Origin: Psychrosphaera ytuae
GTDB taxonomy: Bacteria > Pseudomonadota > Gammaproteobacteria > Enterobacterales > Alteromonadaceae
Length of the DNA stretch: 64,000 nt
Direction of reading: 5' to 3'
Assembly (NCBI RefSeq): GCF_017638545.1
Contig: NZ_CP072110.1
Coordinates: forward strand, 1,798,001 to 1,862,000
Shown here: positions 18,824 through 28,048 of the stretch, one piece after another
How the letters are laid out: every line of letters starts with the position of its first letter
Position numbering within the stretch: position 1 is the stretch's first letter
Notes under the pieces: model-generated
Database searches by the model: none
What the model saw: the letters and a program-made list of their open reading frames with translations, nothing else
What the model was told of the DNA's origin: nothing
Translations under genes and position numbers: made by a program

Positions 18824-18835
18824 ATTGTCTACAAT
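18824..18835. promoter_or_regulatory. Candidate operator 2 for the prp GntR regulator
   Basis: ATTGTCTACAAT shares the ATTGTC/ACAAT arms of the first site, with an imperfect centre. It lies 21 bases before the GTG start of the regulator, a position suitable for autorepression. Confidence 0.5.
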
Positions 18836-18856
18836 TTAAACGCATGGACACTATTT

Positions 18857-19537
18857 GTGGGTAAAGTCATTCTTCCATTTGATAAGCCGGTAACGTCAGC
18901 TGACAAAACGTTTGTAGCACTTCGCAAAGACATAGTAGAAGGCAACTTAGCGGCAGGCTCTAAATTATCCGAGGCCGAACTGTCGACAAAATATAGTGTC
19001 AGCCGTGCCGTGATCCGTGAAGCCATCAACCGACTTGAATCGAGTAACTTAGTAGAGCGAAAAGCAAATGTTGGAGCCCGTGTCGCGACACTGACCATTG
19101 AGGGTCTTATCGAGTTATATCAAGTCAGGGAATCTTTAGAGGGAATGGCAGCTCGCCTAGCGGCCAAAAACATGACCGATAAAGAAATCGCAGATCTTGA
19201 AAAGCTCCTCAGACAACACTTTGACAAAGTTAAAGACGGCCAATCCTATTACCAAGAAGCGGGTGATTTGGATTTTCACTACCGAATCATTTTAGGTAGT
19301 AAAAACAAGCACCTTATCACCATACTCATTGATGGTATTTATCACTTGGTCCGTATGTATCGAGTTCAATTGGGAATGGCAGGCCCTCGTGTAACCACCG
19401 CTTATGATGAGCACCAACACGTGTTACAAGCGATTAAACACCGCGACGAAGAGCTCGCAGAAATGTTGATGCGTCGTCACATTCTTTATTCTAAAAATAA
19501 CATCGAACAAAAACTTGTATCGATGCACTCAAATTAA
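18857..19537 (+). CDS. prpR: GntR family (FCD) transcriptional regulator of the prp operon
   Basis: 226 residues. The N-terminal winged helix (residues about 12-75) contains AGSKLSEAELSTKYSVSRAVIREAINRLESSNLV. The C-terminal FCD ligand domain carries LYQVRESLEGMAARLAA and metal/ligand-type His residues (LDFHYRIILGSKNKHL, RRHILYSKNNIEQ). It precedes prpB by 22 bases and likely controls propionate catabolism in response to a methylcitrate-type ligand. The start is GTG 18857; the nearby ATG 18844 is out of frame and closed after six codons. The symbol is by role: E. coli PrpR is an unrelated sigma-54 activator. Confidence 0.85.
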   Translation: MGKVILPFDKPVTSADKTFVALRKDIVEGNLAAGSKLSEAELSTKYSVSRAVIREAINRLESSNLVERKANVGARVATLTIEGLIELYQVRESLEGMAARLAAKNMTDKEIADLEKLLRQHFDKVKDGQSYYQEAGDLDFHYRIILGSKNKHLITILIDGIYHLVRMYRVQLGMAGPRVTTAYDEHQHVLQAIKHRDEELAEMLMRRHILYSKNNIEQKLVSMHSN

Positions 19538-19559
19538 CAAATTCAACAGAGAGAAAACT

Positions 19560-20438
19560 ATGAGCGCAGGAAAAAAATTCCGCCAAGCTTTGGCAGACCA
19601 TAAGCCACTGCAAATTGTCGGCACAATAAACGCCTACACAGCCATGATGGCTAAACAAATTGGCCACAACGCTATTTATTTATCTGGTGGCGGTGTAGCC
19701 AATGCATCATACGGTCTACCTGATTTAGGTATGACATCTCTAAATGACGTAATCGTTGATGTACAGCGCATAACGTCTGCATGTGACCTACCACTTATGG
19801 TCGACATTGATACTGGTTGGGGTGGTGCATTTAACATTGCCAAAACCATCAAAGATATGGAAAAAGCAGGTGCTGCGGCCGTTCATATGGAAGACCAAGT
19901 AGCGCAAAAGCGCTGTGGTCACCGCCCAAACAAAGAGATCGTATCGACAGACGAAATGGTCGACCGAATTAAAGCTGCCGTTGACGCTCGCACTGACCCA
20001 GACTTTTTTATCATGGCTCGAACTGACTCATTCGCTCAAGAAGGCTTAGAAGCAGCAATCGAGCGTGCGAAAGCATATGTTGCAGCAGGTGCAGATGGCA
20101 TTTTTGCAGAAGCGGTCCAAACTGAAGAACACTATCGCGCGTTCGCGGAAGCGTTAGACGTGCCAATTTTGGCCAATATTACTGAGTTTGGTAAAACTGA
20201 ACTTTGGAACAAAGCTGAGTTAGGTGAATGGGGTGTCGATATGGTGTTGTATCCATTGAGTGCATTCCGTGCCATGAACAAGGCAGCAGAAAACGTCTAC
20301 CAACACATTTTGAACGATGGCGACCAAAAAGCCGTAGTAGATTCGATGCAAACACGCATGGAGTTATATGACTACTTGGGTTACCACGAGTACGAACAAA
20401 AGCTAGATGCGTTATTTGCTGAAGGCAAAAACAAATAA
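19560..20438 (+). CDS. prpB: 2-methylisocitrate lyase
   Basis: PrpB cleaves 2-methylisocitrate to pyruvate and succinate. It has 292 residues from ATG 19560, preceded by GAGAGAAAA; an upstream in-frame start would overlap the regulator and is not needed. Family motifs are YLSGGGVANASYGLPDLG, DIDTGWGG, and the catalytic block with KRCGHRPNK, which identifies the methylisocitrate/isocitrate lyase superfamily. Neighbouring prpC and acnD confirm methylisocitrate as substrate. Confidence 0.97.
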   Translation: MSAGKKFRQALADHKPLQIVGTINAYTAMMAKQIGHNAIYLSGGGVANASYGLPDLGMTSLNDVIVDVQRITSACDLPLMVDIDTGWGGAFNIAKTIKDMEKAGAAAVHMEDQVAQKRCGHRPNKEIVSTDEMVDRIKAAVDARTDPDFFIMARTDSFAQEGLEAAIERAKAYVAAGADGIFAEAVQTEEHYRAFAEALDVPILANITEFGKTELWNKAELGEWGVDMVLYPLSAFRAMNKAAENVYQHILNDGDQKAVVDSMQTRMELYDYLGYHEYEQKLDALFAEGKNK

Positions 20439-20456
20439 GCGATTCAAATAAATAAA

Positions 20457-20515
20457 CGGACAACACACATTGTTGCAACACAAAACGACAATAAAAAGCA
20501 GTAGGTTGTTGTCCG
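20457..20515 (+). repeat. Intercistronic hairpin between prpB and prpC
   Basis: A 9-bp stem (CGGACAACA at 20457-20465 with TGTTGTCCG at 20507-20515) encloses 41 bases that contain a second small palindrome, TGTTGCAACA (20471-20480). There is no T-run. It may be an mRNA-stability or attenuation element in the 151-base gap. Confidence 0.5.
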
Positions 20516-20589
20516 ATAAAACTTCGGTTATTAAATTTTAAATATCAACAAATTCATTCACTAACACGGTGAATAACTAGGAGAGAGAC

Positions 20590-21711
20590 ATGGGTAAAGT
20601 ACTAGCAGGTGCAGGTTTACGTGGTCAAGTCGCGGGTAAAACAGCCCTTTCAACCGTTGGCAAATCTGGTTCGGGTTTGACGTACAGAGGTTACGACGTA
20701 AAGGATTTAGCAAACAACTGTCAATTTGAAGAAGTAGCACACTTAATTTTAAAAGGCGCCCTTCCAACTCAAGCTGAATTAGACGCGTACAAGAAAAAGC
20801 TTCACGGCATGCGTGGTTTACCACAGGCATTAAAAGACGTACTTGAGCGCATCCCTGCTGATGCTCATCCGATGGACGTGTTACGTACCGGTTGTTCAAT
20901 GCTTGGCAACTTAGAAATGGAATTGGATTTTGGTCAGCAACAAGACGCCGCAGACCGTATGCTAGCGTGTTTCCCTTCAATCATTTGTTACTGGTACCGT
21001 TTCTCTCACGATGGTGTGCGTATTGACGTTGAGACCGATGACGATTCTATCGGCGGTCACTTCTTACATTTATTACACGGTGAAAAACCAAACGAGTTAC
21101 ACGAGCAAGTTATGCACGTGTCTTTGATCTTATATGCAGAGCACGAGTTTAATGCATCAACATTTACTGCTCGAGTATGTGCTTCTACATTATCTGACAT
21201 CCACTCGTGTATTACCGGTGCGATTGGCTCTTTACGTGGTCCTCTTCACGGCGGTGCTAACGAAGCGGCGATGGACATGATTCAAGAGTTTACTTCAGCG
21301 GATCACGCTGAAGAGCAAATGATGTTAAAACTAGCCAAAAAAGAAAAGATCATGGGTTTTGGTCACGCGGTTTATTCAGAGTCAGATCCGCGTAACGAAA
21401 TCATCAAAGGCTGGTCAGAAAAACTGGCTAAAGACGTTGGTGACACTGTTCTCTACCCAGTATCAGTGCGCTGTGAAGAAGTGATGAAGCGCGAAAAAGG
21501 CTTGTTCTGTAATGCCGACTTCTTCCACGCATCGGCATATCACTTTATGAATATCCCGACTAAGTTATTCACACCTATCTTCGTGATGTCACGTCTGACA
21601 GGTTGGGCTGCACATGTTATGGAACAGCGTGCAGACAACCGTATCATTCGTCCTTCGGCTGATTATATCGGTGAAGAGCTACGTCCAGTTACACCAATTT
21701 CAGAACGTTAA
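20590..21711 (+). CDS. prpC: 2-methylcitrate synthase
   Basis: PrpC condenses propionyl-CoA with oxaloacetate. The 373 residues fit the short citrate-synthase form. Catalytic segments are SCITGAIGSLRGPLHGGANE (His) and IMGFGHAVYSESDPR (His), with Asp near FCNADFFHASAYH. The N-terminal SGLTYRGYDVKDLA is typical of PrpC. A strong AGGAGAGAGAC ribosome site precedes the ATG. Association with prpB and acnD distinguishes it from gltA. Confidence 0.97.
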   Translation: MGKVLAGAGLRGQVAGKTALSTVGKSGSGLTYRGYDVKDLANNCQFEEVAHLILKGALPTQAELDAYKKKLHGMRGLPQALKDVLERIPADAHPMDVLRTGCSMLGNLEMELDFGQQQDAADRMLACFPSIICYWYRFSHDGVRIDVETDDDSIGGHFLHLLHGEKPNELHEQVMHVSLILYAEHEFNASTFTARVCASTLSDIHSCITGAIGSLRGPLHGGANEAAMDMIQEFTSADHAEEQMMLKLAKKEKIMGFGHAVYSESDPRNEIIKGWSEKLAKDVGDTVLYPVSVRCEEVMKREKGLFCNADFFHASAYHFMNIPTKLFTPIFVMSRLTGWAAHVMEQRADNRIIRPSADYIGEELRPVTPISER

Positions 21712-21730
21712 TCTCAGGTTCTCAATCCAA

Positions 21731-21760
21731 AGGCTGACATTAATGTCAGCCTGTTTTTTC
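21731..21760 (+). terminator. Intrinsic terminator between prpC and acnD
   Basis: A perfect 9-bp stem (AGGCTGACA at 21731-21739, TGTCAGCCT at 21744-21752) with loop TTAA is followed by GTTTTTTC. It lies inside the operon, 38 bases before acnD, so it should reduce acnD-prpF transcript or mark a second transcription unit. Confidence 0.85.
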
Positions 21761-21797
21761 TTCGAGAACCACCAACAAACGACACGAAAGTTTTATT

Positions 21798-24386
21798 ATG
21801 AATATCGAATATAGAAAACCTTTACCCGGTGCCAAAGTCGATTACTTTGATACCCGTGAAGCCGTTAACGCCATATCTCCTGGCGCTTATGAAAAACTGC
21901 CTTACACCTCAAAAGTGCTCGCTGAGAACTTAGTTCGCCGCTGCCCTTCAGAGTCACTTACAGACTCACTAAAACAAATTATTGAACGCAAACGCGATTT
22001 GGACTTCCCATGGTTTCCTGCTCGTGTTGTATGTCATGACATTCTTGGTCAAACCGCTTTGGTTGACCTAGCAGGCCTTCGTGATGCTATAGCCGAGCAA
22101 GGCGGTGACCCAGCAAAAGTAAACCCAGTTGTACCGACACAGTTGATTGTCGACCACAGTCTTGCGGTTGAACACGCAGGTTATGAAAAAGACGCATTCG
22201 AAAAAAACCGTGCGATTGAAGAGCGCCGTAATGAAGACCGTTTCCATTTTATTAATTGGACCAAAACAGCCTTCAAAAACGTCGATGTGATCCCGCCAGG
22301 TAACGGCATCATGCACCAAATTAACTTGGAGCGCATGTCGCCAGTGATTCAAAACCGCGATGGCGTTGCGTTTCCTGACACCTTAGTCGGCACCGACAGC
22401 CATACACCTATGGTTGACGCGCTAGGCGTCATTGCCGTTGGCGTTGGTGGTTTAGAAGCAGAAAGCGTCATGTTAGGTCGCGCTTCTTATATGCGCTTAC
22501 CAGATATTATCGGTGTAGAACTCACAGGCAAACCACAGCCAGGAATCACCAGTACCGACATCGTATTGGCCTTAACTGAATTTTTGCGTAAAGAGCGTGT
22601 TGTTTCGTCTTATTTAGAGTTCTTTGGTGAAGGTGCGAACGCCCTTACCCTAGGTGACCGTGCAACAATTTCAAACATGACTCCGGAGTTTGGCGCAACA
22701 GCAGCTATGTTCTACATAGACCAACAGACGATTGATTATCTGACGCTGACAGGTCGTGACGACGAGCAAGTCAAATTAGTCGAGACGTATGCTAAACAAA
22801 CTGGCTTATGGGCTGACGATATGACAGGCGCGCAATACGAGCGTGTTTTGAGCTTTGATTTATCAAGCGTTGTACGCAACATGGCAGGCCCTTCAAACCC
22901 ACACGCACGAGTAGCAACAACTGACCTCGCTGCTAAAGGTATTGCGGGTGTTGTAGAAAACGAAGAAGGCAAAATGCCAGACGGTGCGGTAATCATTGCT
23001 GCGATTACATCGTGTACCAACACGAGTAACCCTCGTAACATGATAGCTGCGGGCTTAATAGCACGTAATGCCAACGAAAAAGGCCTATTGCGTAAGCCTT
23101 GGGTTAAAACCTCATTAGCGCCAGGTTCAAAAGCCGTTACCATGTACCTTGAAGAATCAAATTTATTACCTGAGTTAGAGCAGCTAGGGTTTGGTGTTGT
23201 TGCTTATGCATGTACCTCATGTAATGGCATGAGTGGTGCTCTTGAGCCACACATCGCTCAAGAAATTAAAGAGCGCAACCTATACAGTACGGCAGTTTTA
23301 TCTGGTAACCGTAACTTTGATGGTCGTATTCATCCTCATGCTGACCAGGCATTCTTGGCGTCGCCACCACTGGTTGTTGCCTATGCTATTGCTGGTACGA
23401 TTCGTTTTGACATCGAAAAAGACATCTTGGGTCATGACAGCGACGGTAATCCAGTTACGCTTAAAGATTTGTGGCCAAGCGACGAAGAAATCGATGCCAT
23501 TATCAAACAAAGTGTTAAACCAGAACACTTCCGCAAAGTATACGAGCCGATGTTTGATTTATCCGTCGACTATGGCGAAGACAATGACCCTTTGTATCAG
23601 TGGCGCCCACAAAGTACTTACATTCGCCGCCCTCCATATTGGGAAGGTGCACTGGCGGGTGAACGAGCACTTAAAGGATTGCGTCCACTGGCGGTACTTG
23701 GCGACAACATCACCACTGACCACTTATCGCCATCGAACGCGATTATGGCTGACAGTGCTGCAGGTGAATACCTTGCCAAAATGGGTCTTCCTGAAGAAGA
23801 CTTTAACTCGTATGCAACTCACCGTGGTGACCACTTAACAGCACAACGTGCGACTTTCGCTAATCCTAAGCTATTGAATGAAATGGTTAAGGAAAATGGC
23901 GAGGTGAAACAAGGCTCTCTTGCTCGTATCGAGCCAGAAGGCAAAGTGACGCGTATGTGGGAAGCGATCGAAACCTATATGAATCGCAAGCAACCACTCA
24001 TTATTGTTGCGGGTGCCGACTATGGTCAGGGCTCTTCTCGTGACTGGGCAGCCAAAGGCGTACGCCTAGCAGGTGTCGAAGTTATTGTTGCAGAAGGTTT
24101 TGAGCGAATTCACCGTACTAACTTAATTGGCATGGGTGTCCTACCTCTCGAGTTTGAGGCTGGTACAACTCGTAAAACCCTTAACATTGACGGTACAGAA
24201 ACCTACGACGTTGAGGGCGAGCCTAGCCCAGGTGCAACACTCACTCTAGTCATCAACCGCAAAGACGGTGACGTGGTTAAAGTGCCGGTTAAATGTCGCT
24301 TAGATACCGCTGAAGAAGTATCTATTTATTCAGCAGGTGGTGTACTACAACGCTTTGCCAAAGACTTCTTGGAAGCGGAGGCCTAA
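21798..24386 (+). CDS. acnD: 2-methylcitrate dehydratase, Fe/S-dependent (AcnD)
   Basis: AcnD dehydrates 2-methylcitrate to a 2-methylaconitate isomer and replaces PrpD in this version of the pathway. The 862 residues match AcnA-type aconitases. The cluster cysteines lie in ITSCTNTSNPRNM and YACTSCNGMSGALEP. Substrate loops include FPDTLVGTDSHTPM and the C-terminal swivel domain GADYGQGSSRDWAAKGVRLAGV. It is followed with a one-base overlap by prpF, the known functional partner, which separates it from housekeeping acnA. Confidence 0.96.
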   Translation: MNIEYRKPLPGAKVDYFDTREAVNAISPGAYEKLPYTSKVLAENLVRRCPSESLTDSLKQIIERKRDLDFPWFPARVVCHDILGQTALVDLAGLRDAIAEQGGDPAKVNPVVPTQLIVDHSLAVEHAGYEKDAFEKNRAIEERRNEDRFHFINWTKTAFKNVDVIPPGNGIMHQINLERMSPVIQNRDGVAFPDTLVGTDSHTPMVDALGVIAVGVGGLEAESVMLGRASYMRLPDIIGVELTGKPQPGITSTDIVLALTEFLRKERVVSSYLEFFGEGANALTLGDRATISNMTPEFGATAAMFYIDQQTIDYLTLTGRDDEQVKLVETYAKQTGLWADDMTGAQYERVLSFDLSSVVRNMAGPSNPHARVATTDLAAKGIAGVVENEEGKMPDGAVIIAAITSCTNTSNPRNMIAAGLIARNANEKGLLRKPWVKTSLAPGSKAVTMYLEESNLLPELEQLGFGVVAYACTSCNGMSGALEPHIAQEIKERNLYSTAVLSGNRNFDGRIHPHADQAFLASPPLVVAYAIAGTIRFDIEKDILGHDSDGNPVTLKDLWPSDEEIDAIIKQSVKPEHFRKVYEPMFDLSVDYGEDNDPLYQWRPQSTYIRRPPYWEGALAGERALKGLRPLAVLGDNITTDHLSPSNAIMADSAAGEYLAKMGLPEEDFNSYATHRGDHLTAQRATFANPKLLNEMVKENGEVKQGSLARIEPEGKVTRMWEAIETYMNRKQPLIIVAGADYGQGSSRDWAAKGVRLAGVEVIVAEGFERIHRTNLIGMGVLPLEFEAGTTRKTLNIDGTETYDVEGEPSPGATLTLVINRKDGDVVKVPVKCRLDTAEEVSIYSAGGVLQRFAKDFLEAEA

Positions 24387-25567
24387 TGCATCTTCCACAA
24401 ATTAAAATCCCTGCTACGTATATGCGTGGCGGGACAAGTAAAGGGGTCTTCTTTAACTTAGAAGACCTTCCTTTGGAAGCACAAGAGCCCGGTGTTATCA
24501 GAGACCAGGTGTTGTTACGTGTGATTGGAAGTCCCGATCCATACGGAAAACACACCGATGGTATGGGTGGAGCAACGTCAAGTACAAGTAAAACCGTTAT
24601 CTTGTCAAAAAGCCGTAAGGCCGATCACGACGTCGATTATTTATTTGGTCAAGTGGCCATCGATAAACCATTCATCGATTGGAGTGGTAACTGCGGTAAC
24701 TTAACCGCTGCGGTTGGCTCATTTGCTATCAGTAATGGCTTAGTCGATGCAGATCGCATTCCTAAAGACGGCATTGCGACGGTCAGGATTTGGCAAGCCA
24801 ACATCAAAAAAACCATTATCGCTAAAGTGCCTATGACCAACGGCGAAGTACAAGAAACCGGTGATTTTGAATTGGATGGCGTGACCTTTCCTGCCGCTGA
24901 GGTGCAAGTTGAGTTTGTTGCACCTGCTGATGGTGAAGGTTCGATGTTTCCGACCGGTAATTTAGTTGATGACTTGGAAGTACCGGGCATCGGTACCTTT
25001 AAGGCGAGTATGATCAATGCAGGTATCCCGACTATTTTCTTAAACGCAGAAGAAATTGGTTATACCGGTACCGAGCTACAGGAAGTGATTAACTCGGACC
25101 CACAAGCTTTAGAAAAGTTTGAGACCATCCGCGCCCATGGTGCAGTTAAAATGGGTCTAATCCAAAACATCAGCGAAGCGGTTGCAAGGCAACATACACC
25201 AAAAGTAGCTTTTGTAGCTCCACCAGCTGAATATGTTACTTCAAGCGGTAAACATATCGACCAAACCGACATTGATGTTTCGGTAAGAGCCATGTCGATG
25301 GGTAAGTTACACCACGCTATGATGGGAACTGCAGCCGTAGCCATTGCAACAGCTGCAGCCATTCCTGGAACACTAGTGAATCTAGCAGCAGGCGGTGGTG
25401 ACCGTAACGAAGTGACCTTCGGTCATCCTAGTGGCACCCTAAAAGTAGGGGCCGAAGCAAGCCTAGTGGGCGATCAGTGGCAAGTCGACAAAGCCATCAT
25501 GAGCCGAAGCGCTCGAGTGTTAATGGAAGGTTGGGTCCGAGTGCCCAGTGAAACACTTAACCCATAA
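24386..25567 (+). CDS. prpF: 2-methylaconitate cis-trans isomerase
   Basis: PrpF isomerises the AcnD product so that aconitase can hydrate it to 2-methylisocitrate. The 393 residues fit the family. The N-terminal IPATYMRGGTSKGVFF and the DWSGNCGNLTAAVG block are signature motifs of this diaminopimelate-epimerase-fold family. The start overlaps the acnD stop (TAATG), so translation is coupled. A strong terminator ends the operon. Confidence 0.96.
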   Translation: MHLPQIKIPATYMRGGTSKGVFFNLEDLPLEAQEPGVIRDQVLLRVIGSPDPYGKHTDGMGGATSSTSKTVILSKSRKADHDVDYLFGQVAIDKPFIDWSGNCGNLTAAVGSFAISNGLVDADRIPKDGIATVRIWQANIKKTIIAKVPMTNGEVQETGDFELDGVTFPAAEVQVEFVAPADGEGSMFPTGNLVDDLEVPGIGTFKASMINAGIPTIFLNAEEIGYTGTELQEVINSDPQALEKFETIRAHGAVKMGLIQNISEAVARQHTPKVAFVAPPAEYVTSSGKHIDQTDIDVSVRAMSMGKLHHAMMGTAAVAIATAAAIPGTLVNLAAGGGDRNEVTFGHPSGTLKVGAEASLVGDQWQVDKAIMSRSARVLMEGWVRVPSETLNP

Positions 25568-25585
25568 GCTGAATCAATCATGATC

Positions 25586-25635
25586 AAAAGGGGGAAATTT
25601 AGTAAAAAATACTAGATTTCCCCCTTTTTGTTTTG
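25586..25635 (+). terminator. Intrinsic terminator of the prp operon
   Basis: A perfect 13-bp stem (AAAAGGGGGAAAT at 25586-25598, ATTTCCCCCTTTT at 25616-25628) with a 17-base loop is followed by TGTTTTG. Confidence 0.9.
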
Positions 25636-25718
25636 TACATTTTTTAAACATAATTTTCATTAACAGATTTATTGTTCCTGACACGCTCGTAGTTTTTGCC
25701 AAGGAGGGAGATGACTAT

Positions 25719-26417
25719 ATGCGCCAATTAATATTATTTTTATCTTTTATATTGCTGTTGCCACAGAGCCTTAATGCAATGGATGAAGATGATTCACAGC
25801 CAGCCACTTCTAACATAAATTTGGTTTCGGCAATCACAAAGTTCACAAATGAACGATGGCAAGAAAGCCAAACCGAATTCGAATACTTACTGAGTAAAAC
25901 GCCTTATGACGCAACCGTTAACTTCTATTTAGGACGATTATCAGCAAAACAAAAAAACTTTGAGCTGGCTGAACGATACTTTGTCCGTGCCGTAGAAGTA
26001 GAAGCCGAAAATAACGATTACCTTGTAGCACTTGCTGACAATTATTTGCAGTTAGCTGAACAAGTCTCAATTTTTAGCAAAATGTCTGTGACGAGTAAGG
26101 CGAGAGATGTACTCATGCGCTCTCACAAGCTCAACCCTGAACATCCAGATACACTCTACGCATTGGGTCACTTTTTCCACTCTGCTCCTCGTCTACTCGG
26201 AGGCGACCAAGACAAGGCGATTGCCCATCTCACAAAATTAACCGAATTGTCTCCAGATTATGTCAAAGCCTATGATAGTCTTGGATATTGTTTTTTAGAA
26301 AAGGCACAACCAGCTGACGCTATAAAAGCCTTCAACCAAGCTTTACTAATAGAGCCCAATTTAATATCGGCAAAGCAGGGATTGAAAGTTGCAGAGCAGA
26401 AACTAAGTCAGTTTTAG
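25719..26417 (+). CDS. Exported TPR repeat protein
   Basis: 232 residues with a signal peptide (MRQLILFLSFILLLPQSLNA) and TPR repeats (ATVNFYLGRLSAKQKNFELAERYFVRAVEV; KAYDSLGYCFLEKAQPADAIKAFNQALLIEP). It is probably a periplasmic scaffold of unknown partner. The strong AAGGAGGGAG site eight bases before ATG 25719 fixes the start; an ATG at 25711 is closed after six codons. The membrane-protein gene follows after 15 bases. Confidence 0.85.
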   Translation: MRQLILFLSFILLLPQSLNAMDEDDSQPATSNINLVSAITKFTNERWQESQTEFEYLLSKTPYDATVNFYLGRLSAKQKNFELAERYFVRAVEVEAENNDYLVALADNYLQLAEQVSIFSKMSVTSKARDVLMRSHKLNPEHPDTLYALGHFFHSAPRLLGGDQDKAIAHLTKLTELSPDYVKAYDSLGYCFLEKAQPADAIKAFNQALLIEPNLISAKQGLKVAEQKLSQF

Positions 26418-26432
26418 TCTTTAGGATATTCA

Positions 26433-27212
26433 GTGCAACTATACGAATTTAGTACAATTGTGATCGCTGTGACGCTATTTTTTGCTATCAGTGCGGCAAA
26501 CGAATTAGGGTATGGCGTAGGCCGGTATGTTCAACGCAGAACCACCGACGAGGTCAAATCATTAACCGGGTCCATACAAGGGAGTATTTTAGGTCTTCTG
26601 GCACTCTTGTTGGGTTTTACCTTCAGTATGTCGATGCAAAAGTACGACGCGAGAACTCAAGCCTTGATAGAGGAAGCTGCCACTATTCAACAAGCGCAGA
26701 TTGGCGCTAGTTTATTACCAACAAAGCAACAAGATGAAATACGCTCATTACTATCTCAATATATTGAAACTAAACAAGAATTAGCCCACATAAGTGTGAT
26801 TGAACACACACAACGTCAATCTCAATTAAAACAAGTTAGAGAAATTCAATATCAACTTTGGCAACTGAGTAATGACACCCAATTAGCACCAGAAATTAGA
26901 TCAATTATAAGAGCTGACTTTAAGCGTGATGCCCAAATCAATAACCACGTACCAGATATTGTGCTGTATTTGTTATTTTTTGTGTTTGTGACAGCAGTTA
27001 CCATTTTGGGCTATTCGGCAGGTTTGAGTGGTAAACGACTTACAGTACCTATTGCATTGGTCAGCATACTTATCACGCTTATTGTTTATATCATTATTGA
27101 TTTGGACCGACCTAAACGCGGTTTGATAAAAACAGAATTAACCCCTCTTATGAGTATTTCTGACCGGCAGTTTCTACTCAATAGTGATGGCAGTCCTGCT
27201 GGGTTCAACTAA
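26433..27212 (+). CDS. DUF4239-like membrane protein
   Basis: 259 residues with two N-terminal hydrophobic segments (residues about 4-24 and 47-68) and two near the C-terminus (about 172-192 and 197-218), separated by a helical cytosolic or periplasmic stretch with EEAATIQQAQIGASLLP. That layout and motif resemble the DUF4239/bestrophin-like family, whose role is unknown. The start is GTG with AGGA six bases upstream. It is probably cotranscribed with the TPR protein before it. Confidence 0.7.
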   Translation: MQLYEFSTIVIAVTLFFAISAANELGYGVGRYVQRRTTDEVKSLTGSIQGSILGLLALLLGFTFSMSMQKYDARTQALIEEAATIQQAQIGASLLPTKQQDEIRSLLSQYIETKQELAHISVIEHTQRQSQLKQVREIQYQLWQLSNDTQLAPEIRSIIRADFKRDAQINNHVPDIVLYLLFFVFVTAVTILGYSAGLSGKRLTVPIALVSILITLIVYIIIDLDRPKRGLIKTELTPLMSISDRQFLLNSDGSPAGFN

Positions 27213-27244
27213 ACTGAAATGAAAAGCCAATCATAGGAAGTGTA

Positions 27245-27550
27245 ATGTTGGAATCAAAGAGTCTATTGAAGGCGGTGGTATCAATGAGTTGTGTTTTTGT
27301 ATTGGTAGCGTGTGGTGCTCGAACGCCTGAACCCTACCAGAAAGATCGCGCTCCTGAGGCAAGAGACCAGTACACAGGGAACAAAGGGTTACAACAAAAA
27401 CTCAAAGACGAACAAGCCATCGCCAAAAAGAAGCAAAATGAGCGCTGTGAAGAAGCGCAATTTAGGTGGATGGAAGCACAAGCGGCCGATGATCAAGCCG
27501 CTATCGCGTTAGCAAAGCGCAACGTCGATAAACATTGCGCCAAAAATTAA
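27245..27550 (+). CDS. Small lipoprotein of unknown function
   Basis: 101 residues. Signal peptide with lipobox LVAC (cleavage before CGARTPEPYQ), then a highly charged Lys/Glu/Ala/Gln-rich helical tail containing two further Cys residues (NERCEEAQ and DKHCAKN). I do not recognise the family. Its stop overlaps the convergent acetyltransferase gene by four bases. Confidence 0.75.
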   Translation: MLESKSLLKAVVSMSCVFVLVACGARTPEPYQKDRAPEARDQYTGNKGLQQKLKDEQAIAKKKQNERCEEAQFRWMEAQAADDQAAIALAKRNVDKHCAKN

Positions 27551-28029
27551 AGCTTTTTCTCCCAAAACTCGGCCTTGCCCATTGCTGGGTCGAGCTCGTA
27601 GCCCGCAAAACCAAATTTTTGGTAGGACGCTCGGGCAATACTGTTACCCTCAAGTACTTCTAAGGTGAGTTTGCATGCGCCTCGACTTTTGGCGATAGAC
27701 TCGACTTTTTCTAGTAACTTATGACTGATCCCATGCCCTCGGTATTCAGCGTCCACGGTTACGTCGTGAATATTAATCACTGGTTTACATTTGAACGTCG
27801 AAAAACCCTCAAAGCAGTTAATTAGCCCCGCTGGTTTTGCATCGACATACGCTATCACAGAGAACGCGCCTGGTACCTTTTGTAGAGCTTCAATAAGGTT
27901 TGCTCGAGTGTACTCAGACAAAGGCTCATCTCCGCCCATTGGGTCCATGGCATATCCATTGAGTAACGAAACCAAATGCTCTGCGTGAGTTGCATTGTGA
28001 TAATCGACTTCTACTAGCTCTAACTGCAT
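27547..28029 (-). CDS. GNAT family N-acetyltransferase
   Basis: 160 residues with the GNAT fold. The acetyl-CoA loop is represented by VTVDAEYRGHGISHKLLEKVE, and motif B by TLEVLEGNSIARASYQKFGFAGYEL. The substrate cannot be told. It is the last gene of the leftward series rho-ubiD-fre-lipoprotein, about 20 bases after the preceding stop. Confidence 0.9.
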   Translation of the reverse strand: MQLELVEVDYHNATHAEHLVSLLNGYAMDPMGGDEPLSEYTRANLIEALQKVPGAFSVIAYVDAKPAGLINCFEGFSTFKCKPVINIHDVTVDAEYRGHGISHKLLEKVESIAKSRGACKLTLEVLEGNSIARASYQKFGFAGYELDPAMGKAEFWEKKL

Positions 28030-28048
28030 GCTTACTTTCCTTTTGTCA

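Noticed and set aside
23233..23838. 201-codon plus-strand frame inside acnD
   Set aside because: It is a shifted frame in a strongly conserved enzyme gene with no plausible domain.
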